Positions 6,127-11,380 of a stretch of DNA of 21,197 nucleotides are shown here, piece after piece. The notes under the pieces were generated by a model. It saw nothing but the letters and a program-made list of their open reading frames with translations. It was not told the DNA's origin and did no database searches. The DNA comes from a virus: the IMG/VR virus record IMGVR_UViG_3300044695_003508, positions 1 to 21,197 of that record; one strand, 5' to 3'. Each line of letters starts with the position of its first letter. The first letter of the stretch is position 1. The position numbers and the translations under genes are program-made.

Positions 6127-6366
6127 TCAGTTATCACGCGGCGCAAGGTGATTGATGGCTCGCCTGATGTGCCATTCGGCCTTCTGTGCCTGTTCCATCG
6201 TGTCGCCCTTCTTGCCAGCGCGGAGAAGGTATTTCAGGGCCGCCGCGATGTTATAAGCCGCAGCCGGGTTGCCGTTTTCGGAGACGGCTGACAGCACGTC
6301 CTCCATTACGTCGATCGCCTGCCATTTGGCATTCTGGTAGTGGTGCGGGTTTATCGTGTCAGTCAT
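6127..6366 (-). CDS. DUF3310 family protein
   Basis: A 79-residue protein with the pattern 'INPHHYQNAKWQAIDVMEDV' followed by 'NIAAALKYLLRAGKKGDTME' and 'AEWHIRRAINHL'. These are the landmarks of DUF3310, a small phage protein family, sometimes loosely labelled nucleotide kinase; no activity is proven and no kinase motif is present here. ATG 6366 lies inside the end of the phosphoesterase gene (8-base overlap) behind GAAGGTGAAG. It is translated with its neighbours as one operon. Such proteins are usually found among early or metabolic phage genes, so its presence on this strand hints that the 5283-7848 operon is not a structural one. Confidence 0.8.
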   Translation of the reverse strand: MTDTINPHHYQNAKWQAIDVMEDVLSAVSENGNPAAAYNIAAALKYLLRAGKKGDTMEQAQKAEWHIRRAINHLAPRDN

Positions 6367-7441
6367 TGCGCTTCACCTTCGTCTTTGCGCCGCGCTCGAA
6401 CCTGCTTCGGAGCCAGTCCAGATAGTCCGCGCCTTCCTCGACAGTCGGTGCGCACCAGACCCGCGAGCGGCAGTTGTCGGGCTTGGCGGGGTCGATGATA
6501 ACCATTGCAGATGGGTGGATCTTGCGCGCCCTGAACTGCCCCTGTTTCGCGTAATCGTCCACAACCTTATAGCCCGATGTCCGCACCAATTGCGTCACGG
6601 TTCCGCATGGCATCACGTCTCCGGCATCTGCTCCCATGTGCAGGTGGCCAGCGACAACGATATGGTCCCGGTGTCCAAATAGCTGCTCCCTCGCCAAGCC
6701 GTGAAGCGGGTTGAATTGCGAATTGCCTTTGAAATTGTGCCTTGCGTTAATCCGCGTCTCGACGCCGTTCGGATGGTCGAGCGCGAGCCTTACGCCGTGC
6801 GGCTGGTCAACGCCTTCCGAGCCTCGCATGATCCAATCGAGGGGATCAGATGGCCCAGACCATGCGTCATGATTCCCCCGCACAAGGAACAGCCAATTGA
6901 CGCCAGCGCCGCGTAGCATCCATTCGGCCAGCCGCCACGCATCTGAGACAGTCGTGCCGCTTTCGGCGTATAGGCGTTGAAGCCTGCCCACCCAGTTATC
7001 GGTGATGTCCCCGATGTTGCCTGCGAACACGTATTCAGGCCGCTTGGCAGCGATGGCCAAATGGTCATGCAGCAGCTTGAAATTGCACCCGGAGTTATCA
7101 ACGTGCGGATCACCGAACACCATCAGCCCCACCGGGCCGGGTGTATTCAATCGGATGCGGATGAGGTGCGTGGCGTCGTCTGCTTCAATGACACGTTCGC
7201 TTTCGGCGATGCGCTTTTTTATCAGGTCGGCCAGTGGCAGTTTGGATGATGGCAGGACCGGAGCGACGAAGGGCCTTGACTGAGACTGAGCCTTGAGCGC
7301 TGTGGCCCGGTTCAAGCGGTTGGCGAATGTCTTGCGCGGGATGCCGAGCGCGTTGGCCGCATGAGTTTGGTTTCCGTTAAACTGCTCAAGGGCGCGAAAA
7401 ATGGCGTCAACGTCAGCGGCTGAAAGTGACGGCGCTCCCAT
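6359..7441 (-). CDS. Fis-type HTH / metallophosphoesterase fusion
   Basis: A 360-residue two-domain protein. Residues 9-46 ('VDAIFRALEQFNGNQTHAAN' then 'ALGIPRKTFANRLNRA') are a Fis/HTH_8-type DNA-binding helix-turn-helix. Residues about 103-330 are a calcineurin-like phosphoesterase with all metal motifs: GDPHVD (Asp111, His113), GNIGDITDNW (Asp145, Asp148), RGNHD (Asn190, His191) and AGHLHMG (His266, His268), plus His235 in 'ARHNFKG'. It should hydrolyse a phosphodiester or phosphomonoester; the substrate cannot be read off. I recall similar fusions in alphaproteobacterial phages. ATG 7441 shares its A with the preceding stop (TAATG). The N-terminal HTH suggests DNA targeting, or descent from a small terminase/regulator-like module. 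Confidence 0.85.
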   Translation of the reverse strand: MGAPSLSAADVDAIFRALEQFNGNQTHAANALGIPRKTFANRLNRATALKAQSQSRPFVAPVLPSSKLPLADLIKKRIAESERVIEADDATHLIRIRLNTPGPVGLMVFGDPHVDNSGCNFKLLHDHLAIAAKRPEYVFAGNIGDITDNWVGRLQRLYAESGTTVSDAWRLAEWMLRGAGVNWLFLVRGNHDAWSGPSDPLDWIMRGSEGVDQPHGVRLALDHPNGVETRINARHNFKGNSQFNPLHGLAREQLFGHRDHIVVAGHLHMGADAGDVMPCGTVTQLVRTSGYKVVDDYAKQGQFRARKIHPSAMVIIDPAKPDNCRSRVWCAPTVEEGADYLDWLRSRFERGAKTKVKRND

Positions 7442-7848
7442 TAGCTGCGCCACCCCATGATGCGGGCGACGATCTGGTCCCATGCCTCCGGAGGTATGCG
7501 GGCTGAACCGCAATACATGCCAGCCGGACCAACCAGGATAGCGCCGCCGATGGGCAGGAACACCAACGCCGCGCTGGCCGAATTGCTGATGGTAGCAGGC
7601 GGGATGCTATCGTATATAGCTGCGGCTCGTTTAGCCTGTTCCGGTGTCAGGTGGACAATGGCAGCGCCGGCCCGGTCGGCCTGTTCTGTCGCTTGCGCGA
7701 GCGTGACGCATTGTGGTGCAGAATTTTGCGCATTTGACCGGCTCGCGACTGTTAGAACGAACAGCAGGACCAGAAACCACACGATAAAATCCATCGGGCG
7801 GGTGACACGGCGCATCGGAGGCGTGCCGGGGATGGCATCCTTGAACAT
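7441..7848 (-). CDS. Exported or membrane-anchored hypothetical protein
   Basis: A 135-residue protein, first gene of the accessory operon. After a basic N-terminus comes a strongly hydrophobic stretch (about 20-36, DFIVWFLVLLFVLTVAS) ending 'SRSNAQNS', which fits either a signal peptide cut after 'SNA' or a membrane anchor. The mature part has two cysteines (about 47 and 112) that could form a disulphide, and a second hydrophobic segment (about 93-111). No family recognised. Start ATG 7848 has AAAGGA 6-11 bases upstream; internal ATGs at codons 12 and 19 would give a more usual signal peptide and are possible. Its export fits an envelope role. Confidence 0.6.
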   Translation of the reverse strand: MFKDAIPGTPPMRRVTRPMDFIVWFLVLLFVLTVASRSNAQNSAPQCVTLAQATEQADRAGAAIVHLTPEQAKRAAAIYDSIPPATISNSASAALVFLPIGGAILVGPAGMYCGSARIPPEAWDQIVARIMGWRS

Positions 7849-7894
7849 GGGAGTTCCTTTCGGGGGGGGCCTGCTAAAAAAGCAAAATTGCCTG

Positions 7895-7922
7895 TTGACA
7901 CGTCGCAGATTTGCGATATTAT
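7895..7922 (+). promoter_or_regulatory. Sigma70-type promoter of the regulatory island
   Basis: TTGACA (7895-7900, perfect -35), 16-bp spacer, TATTAT (7917-7922, five of six to the -10 consensus). It is the best promoter I see in the window. It faces the 72-aa gene at 7949 and the HTH gene at 8164. The leader would be about 20 nt and includes an ACAGGGAGAC ribosome-site element shared with the left operon. Confidence 0.75.
7903..7916. promoter_or_regulatory. Palindromic operator between -35 and -10
   Basis: TCGCAGATTTGCGA is an inverted repeat with 5-bp arms and a 4-bp centre. It occupies the promoter spacer almost exactly, ending next to the -10. A dimeric HTH protein bound here would occlude RNA polymerase. 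The likely binders are the 61-aa HTH protein of the same transcript (autoregulation) or the regulator cut at the left edge. Confidence 0.6.
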
Positions 7923-7948
7923 GGGGACATCAACAGGGAGACACGGAC

Positions 7949-8167
7949 ATGATTACAATTTTAAAAGCCTGCCGCATCGCTAAGTCTCACGGCCTGCCCG
8001 TGGGCCGCTGGGAAATCAGGAAGCTCATCGTCCCCAGCATGGAACAGGCAAACACTTACGGAGCGCGTGGTGCGTGCTCCCACAGTCTCTTTCAATCATA
8101 TATGCGTCAGGAAGCATGGGAGCGTAACGCTGACGCCTTTGCACGCCAAAACGAGGATTACGAATGA
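7949..8167 (+). CDS. Hypothetical protein of the regulatory island (72 aa)
   Basis: A 72-residue, basic, soluble-looking protein. No family recognised. 'ILKACRIAKSHGLPVGRWEI' looks like a helix-turn of nucleic-acid-binding type, but there is no firm motif. ATG 7949 follows the promoter at 7895 and the AGGGAGA ribosome site (7935-7941). The frame is open further upstream, but that extension runs antisense over the exported-protein gene and precedes the promoter, so it is rejected. The stop overlaps the HTH gene's start (ATGA, 8164-8167), so the two are co-translated. Confidence 0.65.
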   Translation: MITILKACRIAKSHGLPVGRWEIRKLIVPSMEQANTYGARGACSHSLFQSYMRQEAWERNADAFARQNEDYE

Positions 8168-8349
8168 CACCCGCAGACCTCACCGCATGGCGCAACACCC
8201 TCGGCATATCCAATGCCGAGGCTTGTCGTCGTTTGGGCATCGCACCGAACACATGGACCGCATATGAGCAGGGCCGGTCTGCCATCCCGCGATACATTGC
8301 CCTTGCATGTGCTGCGCTTATCCGTGGCGTCCAGCCGTGGCCTGATTAA
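8164..8349 (+). CDS. Small XRE/Cro-like helix-turn-helix protein
   Basis: A 61-residue protein that is one helix-turn-helix domain: 'LTAWRNTLGISNAEACRRLG' (helices 1-2), 'IAPNTWTAYEQGRSAIP' (recognition helix, about 26-38, and turn), and a closing helix 'RYIALACAALIRG'. The size and absence of any effector domain are typical of Cro-like phage repressors; the 'IPRYIALACAAL' ending is one I recall from alphaproteobacterial phage regulators. It is co-translated with the 72-aa gene. It probably binds the palindrome in its own promoter and perhaps controls neighbouring minus-strand genes. Confidence 0.8.
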   Translation: MTPADLTAWRNTLGISNAEACRRLGIAPNTWTAYEQGRSAIPRYIALACAALIRGVQPWPD

Positions 8350-8387
8350 CCGTCGATGGGTGTGTTCAACGCGGGCTAAAACTGTTG

Positions 8388-8609
8388 CTAGCCGTCGATC
8401 TGGCCGTCATCGCGCCAGTGGTCGATTTGCCGTTGCAGGTCGCGGAGAAGTTCCGTCGCGAGACCGTGGCCTAGGTGCTGCGAAACGACAGCAAGCCCCG
8501 CGTGCATGACACCGGCAGCGGCTATCGGTTGCAGAATGGCGGGGATGATTGCCAGACGGTCGAGAGCGTCCATCGCGTGCTCGTCGGTCTGCGCGTCTAG
8601 GAATGTCAT
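8388..8609 (-). CDS. Small protein ending the lysis cassette, hypothetical
   Basis: A 73-residue protein started at ATG 8609, which overlaps the previous stop as ATGA; a longer start at 8630 would cut further into that gene. The middle (about 20-47, LAIIPAILQPIAAAGVMHAG and onward) is moderately hydrophobic but contains polar residues, so one weak membrane segment or an amphipathic helix is possible. The C-terminus is charged ('LRDLQRQIDHWRDDGQ'). It might be part of the holin system given its place beside the XhlA-like gene, but no family is recognised. Only 38 bases separate its end from the convergent HTH gene. Confidence 0.55.
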   Translation of the reverse strand: MTFLDAQTDEHAMDALDRLAIIPAILQPIAAAGVMHAGLAVVSQHLGHGLATELLRDLQRQIDHWRDDGQIDG

Positions 8610-8833
8610 CTGGGCGTGAACGTGAGCCACGGCATGAACGCCGCAAGCTTTGCGCTAACGAACCCACCGAGCGCCGCAGCCGTCAGGATAAGCCATCTAG
8701 CCCCGCGTGCCTGTTGGAGCAAATCGTGCATGGCCGTGACCTTGGCTGACATGCCGTCCACCGCATCCGTCAAGTGCTTCAGGTCGCTTTCGAGTTTAAT
8801 CACCCGGTCTCGCGTGTCTGTGGATTCGCTCAT
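8606..8833 (-). CDS. XhlA-like coiled-coil protein with C-terminal membrane segment, possible holin component
   Basis: A 75-residue protein. Residues about 8-40 form an amphipathic coiled coil ('RDRVIKLESDLKHLTDAVDG'), followed by a basic hinge 'ARGAR' and a single membrane segment (about 47-67, WLILTAAALGGFVSAKLAAF). This is the plan of haemolysin XhlA-type phage proteins, which sit in the inner membrane and take part in host lysis. ATG 8833 overlaps the spanin stop as ATGA behind a G-rich ribosome site; a start 15 bases upstream is possible. With no multi-pass holin in the cassette, this is the best candidate for the pore-forming or lysis-control role. Confidence 0.65.
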   Translation of the reverse strand: MSESTDTRDRVIKLESDLKHLTDAVDGMSAKVTAMHDLLQQARGARWLILTAAALGGFVSAKLAAFMPWLTFTPR

Positions 8834-9042
8834 GTCCGCCCCCAACATCCGGCGCGGACGCCTGCTTCAAAGTGCCGTGAAATCCGCCGCTCGCCGTCGC
8901 GGGTTGTGGCCGTCACCGTCATCAGGCTGTCAGTCAGAACGCCGCAGGGTTTACTTACCGGGACTGAGGATGCACACGCCCCGAGCGCGGCTCCAATCGC
9001 CGCCAGCGGCAAAGCAATCGTCAACATTCTGGATGCCTGCAT
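8830..9042 (-). CDS. Rz1-like outer-membrane spanin lipoprotein
   Basis: A 70-residue lipoprotein whose start lies inside the Rz-like gene in another frame. Residues about 7-23 are a hydrophobic signal ending in the lipobox 'LGAC', so lipidation would be at Cys23. The mature part is short, with one further Cys near 33 and another near 67. Rz1-type spanins link the outer membrane to the inner-membrane Rz partner and disrupt the outer membrane at the end of lysis. The 92-base overlap with the Rz-like gene, in a different frame, is the classic arrangement. The frame is open further upstream, but the lipoprotein signal fixes the start at 9042 (or 9027). Confidence 0.75.
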   Translation of the reverse strand: MQASRMLTIALPLAAIGAALGACASSVPVSKPCGVLTDSLMTVTATTRDGERRISRHFEAGVRAGCWGRT

Positions 9043-9217
9043 CGGCCTTGTCCTTTGCCTTCTGGTTTGCGTCTGTGATTGTTTTGATTGCCTCGGCTTT
9101 TCCAGCCTCATAGGCGGCATTCGTCGCGCGCCAGTGGTACAGGCCCGCAGCGACAAGAACGCCGGCCACAAGCCACGCTGTGAGCGGGACGGCACGTAAA
9201 AGCGAAAGGGGCATCAT
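8951..9217 (-). CDS. Rz-like inner-membrane spanin
   Basis: An 88-residue protein with an N-terminal membrane segment (about 10-27, VPLTAWLVAGVLVAAGLY) and a periplasmic helical part ('YEAGKAEAIKTITDANQKAK'), then a short tail with two cysteines ('DDCFAAGG' and 'GVCILS'). This is the plan of Rz-type i-spanins, which span the periplasm and pair with an Rz1 lipoprotein. Cysteines may allow disulphide-linked dimers. It is shorter than lambda Rz (153 aa), as in many alphaproteobacterial phages. ATG 9217 overlaps the endolysin stop (ATGA). Confidence 0.75.
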   Translation of the reverse strand: MMPLSLLRAVPLTAWLVAGVLVAAGLYHWRATNAAYEAGKAEAIKTITDANQKAKDKADAGIQNVDDCFAAGGDWSRARGVCILSPGK

Positions 9218-9888
9218 TCGTCACCGCCTTGTGGTCCGCGAGCGTCATCCCATCGGGCATAAATGGCCAGCGCCGCACCTGCGAAGATCAGCACACCGAT
9301 GACGATGCCTAGAACCGAGCCGGTGCTAAGTGGACCGGATGCCTGCTCCAGTGCCGTGCGGGTTTCGGAGACGGCCACCGCCGCGCCACCCATCAGGGAC
9401 ACGGCACCACCGGCCATCGTGCGGGACCGTGACAGGTCCGTGACCTTGCGTTCGGTGATGGGTTCTTCCGCCGCAGCCTCGGGCGGGATATTCTTTGCCG
9501 GAAAGCTGGCCCAAGGAAGCTGCCAGTGCGGGCCGTCTCTGAATTTTCGCCAGTCTCCGCCCCACTCGATTGGCACGCCTTCGGCCTGTGCAGCGCTCTT
9601 GATGGCCCTCGCGAGGGGATAATACAGCGGCCAATCCCATGACACATTGCCGGAAGCATCCACCGGCACGATGTCAACCGCGTGGCCTGTCAGGTGGCGT
9701 GAGTTCAGCGTCTTGGATGCGCCACGCTTCACAAGTTCGCGCTGCCGAGCCATGGTGCGTGTGCCTTCGATAACGCGGAACCGGGGTGCGCCTTCACGGG
9801 CTGCACGTTCGACAACGCCGACAAGCGCCAGGTGGACGCCTTGCAGCTTATTGTTGGATGAATGATCCAGCTTCCATGCGGTTTTCAT
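9214..9888 (-). CDS. Endolysin: M15-family peptidase with C-terminal membrane anchor
   Basis: A 224-residue protein. The N-terminal 130 residues are a peptidoglycan peptidase of the M15 (VanY / L-Ala-D-Glu peptidase) type: 'SRHLTGHAVD' supplies zinc ligands His65 and Asp72, and 'DGPHWQLP' gives the third ligand His121. A linker with Pro/Glu-rich and Gly/Ala-rich stretches (about 131-188) leads to one membrane segment (about 189-211, STGSVLGIVIGVLIFAGAAL) and a short charged tail. Most Gram-negative phage endolysins are soluble or carry an N-terminal SAR/signal segment; a C-terminal anchor is less common. ATG 9888 follows CAGAGGTGACGC. It would cut peptide cross-links once in the periplasm. 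Confidence 0.85.
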   Translation of the reverse strand: MKTAWKLDHSSNNKLQGVHLALVGVVERAAREGAPRFRVIEGTRTMARQRELVKRGASKTLNSRHLTGHAVDIVPVDASGNVSWDWPLYYPLARAIKSAAQAEGVPIEWGGDWRKFRDGPHWQLPWASFPAKNIPPEAAAEEPITERKVTDLSRSRTMAGGAVSLMGGAAVAVSETRTALEQASGPLSTGSVLGIVIGVLIFAGAALAIYARWDDARGPQGGDE

Positions 9889-10032
9889 GCGTCACCTCTG
9901 GTTAATGCTGCGACCGACTTCGTGGGAAATTGCGCCCCAGTTCGTGTTGTGCCGTGGCGCTGCACAACCGGCGAGGATGACGGCAAGCAGGCCGATGATT
10001 GCAACGCTTTTGTAAGTTGTTTTCATGCGTCA
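9881..10032. repeat. 14-bp direct repeat flanking the small lipoprotein gene
   Basis: GTTTTCATGCGTCA occurs at 9881-9894 and again at 10019-10032. On the minus strand each copy contains the upstream stop/start region and the first codons (MKT) of a gene: the endolysin and the lipoprotein. The copies are 138 bases (46 codons) apart, so recombination between them would remove the lipoprotein gene cleanly. Confidence 0.7.
9892..10026 (-). CDS. Small lipoprotein (44 aa) just upstream of endolysin
   Basis: ATG 10026 starts a 44-residue protein, MKTTYKSVAIIGLLAVILAG then Cys21. The hydrophobic segment and 'LAGC' lipobox predict a lipoprotein, leaving a mature part of only 24 residues ('CAAPRHNTNWGAISHEVGRS' and four more). 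No family is recognised. A role as a second Rz1-like protein, a lysis regulator or a surface-exclusion lipoprotein is possible. It starts 4 bases after the stop of the 161-aa gene and ends 3 bases before the endolysin start, so it is tightly packed in the same operon. A 14-base sequence around its start is repeated around the endolysin start. Confidence 0.65.
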   Translation of the reverse strand: MKTTYKSVAIIGLLAVILAGCAAPRHNTNWGAISHEVGRSINQR

Positions 10033-10515
10033 GCGCCCCCACATCTGCACGGATAAATTTACTCCGTAAGCTGGCCATTGAGGCCACTGCGCCGGAGTTG
10101 ACAGCCGAAACCCCATTTCCGCGCATCCGTCAGAAAGTGGAACCCAAGACGCGAAGCCGGAGCGTTGCCCGCCTCCGGCATGGGCTTCGGTAACTTGTCC
10201 CATCAGGCGGTTGATGTCCGTTGTCGTGTCGCCGGGAGCGCGAAAAACAATTTGCATGTCGGCTGTGCAGGGTGTCGTCCCCTGCGTGATAATCAAAAGC
10301 CCACTTAAAAAGGCGGCTTTTGCATCAGCGCCGACGCCAAATGGTTTTAGGTCGATAGTGTGCCAAGTATTCGGCTGAAATGTGCCGGATGGAGGTTGCG
10401 TGCCAATCATCGCGTAAATGGCATTGTTGGCGTAAAGTCTGGCGGGACCGTTTACGACATAGATTTCAGACAACCGAGACCATTGCATAGGCCGTGGTGG
10501 GCCTTGGGTTGTCAT
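10030..10515 (-). CDS. Hypothetical protein downstream of the fibre gene
   Basis: A 161-residue, probably beta-rich protein with many aromatic and Pro residues. Visible stretches include 'SEIYVVNGPARLYANNAIYA', 'TWHTIDLKPFGVGADAKAAF' and 'VPLSDGCAEMGFRL'. No membrane segment or catalytic motif. No family recognised. It follows the fibre-like gene with an ATGA overlap and has the look of a beta-sandwich tip or fibre-associated domain, so a host-recognition or fibre-attachment role is plausible but unproven. Confidence 0.65.
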   Translation of the reverse strand: MTTQGPPRPMQWSRLSEIYVVNGPARLYANNAIYAMIGTQPPSGTFQPNTWHTIDLKPFGVGADAKAAFLSGLLIITQGTTPCTADMQIVFRAPGDTTTDINRLMGQVTEAHAGGGQRSGFASWVPLSDGCAEMGFRLSTPAQWPQWPAYGVNLSVQMWGR

Positions 10516-11324
10516 GCTGGAACCTCAATGATTGTCAGTCGCGAAATAAGACGCCCGCCGCCACGCCCGCCGCCAGAAATGCCATTTAAAACAAAACTTC
10601 CAGAATTCGCCGCGCCTCGAATTTTAAAGGTTGTTGCGCTGGTTGTGCCGGCAGCCATCTCATGCTCTAAAATTACCGGAATAAGCGCGTCAGCAATTCC
10701 GATTGAGTTATTTGATTGCGTAAGAGCCGCAGCAGTGGCGTCTTGAAACAAGCCAATCTGGACCGAGGCAGATGCGGATGGGCAGCAATGCACAACCGCT
10801 GTGATAATCAGTCGATTGGTTGTTGCTCGTGGCGTGATGGCAAGGCTGAGATATTCAGCGCCTTCCGTATTTTGCATGATGTTATTGCCAAAAGCTCCGG
10901 CGACCGAGTTTGACAAATAACTTGAATTGCTTGTCGTGTATGAAATAGCTCTGTAACGGCCATCACCGAAGGACCGGCTCACCGCGTGGTCAGCAACCGT
11001 GGCCGCTGCGACTGAAAACGCCTGAGCCGATGAACCAGCAAGCGCCGCCTTTTCGGTGTCCAGTTCAACAATAGCAGATTGAGTGTTCGTCGCCGCGATG
11101 TTGCCAGCCGGGGTAAATGGCGTATTCGTCGCGCTGATGCCGAGGTTCGTCCTCGCATCCGACGCATTGGCTGCACCTGTGCCACCAGCCGAGACGGGAC
11201 GGGCTGCATTGGCATCCGTGACAAGATCGTCTATCGTGGTGTTATAAGCCGCGCTCTGGATGGTGGTTCCAGAGACAACGCTGGGTGAGCCTTTCGAGTA
11301 GATGCCTCCGCCTGATCTGGGCAA
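10512..11324 (-). CDS. Tail fibre / tip-like protein
   Basis: A 270-residue protein. The N-terminus holds 'SGTTIQSAAYNTTIDDLVTD', then 'RPVSAGGTGAANASDARTNL', the 'GGTGA..A..AR.NLG' repeat common in phage tail fibres. After a Ser/Ala/Thr-rich shaft (about 60-125) comes a beta-rich C-terminal domain (about 130-270) with 'LSLAITPRATTNRLIITAVV' and a Gly-rich 'GISGGGRGGGRL'. This suits a trimeric receptor-binding fibre. The start is an unusual TTG at 11324, chosen for the AAAGGAT ribosome site 6-12 bases upstream and because the family motif begins soon after. An intrinsic terminator ends only 18 bases before this start. Confidence 0.75.
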   Translation of the reverse strand: MPRSGGGIYSKGSPSVVSGTTIQSAAYNTTIDDLVTDANAARPVSAGGTGAANASDARTNLGISATNTPFTPAGNIAATNTQSAIVELDTEKAALAGSSAQAFSVAAATVADHAVSRSFGDGRYRAISYTTSNSSYLSNSVAGAFGNNIMQNTEGAEYLSLAITPRATTNRLIITAVVHCCPSASASVQIGLFQDATAAALTQSNNSIGIADALIPVILEHEMAAGTTSATTFKIRGAANSGSFVLNGISGGGRGGGRLISRLTIIEVPA

Positions 11325-11342
11325 GGTCGTATCCTTTCAACG

Positions 11343-11366
11343 AAAAAACCCGCCGGTTAGGGCGGG
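11343..11366 (-). terminator. Intrinsic terminator after the ejection-protein genes
   Basis: On the minus strand CCCGCC (11366-11361), a 6-nt loop and GGCGGG (11354-11349) form a G+C stem directly followed by six T (11348-11343). This is a textbook rho-independent terminator. It sits after the long minus-strand gene that stops at 11525 and just before the fibre gene. Read on the plus strand it lacks a U-tract, so it acts in one direction. Confidence 0.85.
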
Positions 11367-11380
11367 CTGTGAGGTCTGAT

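Noticed and set aside
7457-7948. Upstream extension of the 72-aa island gene
   Set aside because: The frame is open, but it runs antisense over the exported-protein gene and lies upstream of the promoter at 7895; ATG 7949 has the ribosome site.
8616-9113. 165-residue plus-strand frame opposite the lysis genes
   Set aside because: It is antisense to the spanin and XhlA-like genes, which have clear signals; no ribosome site or promoter, and composition is that of a mirror frame.
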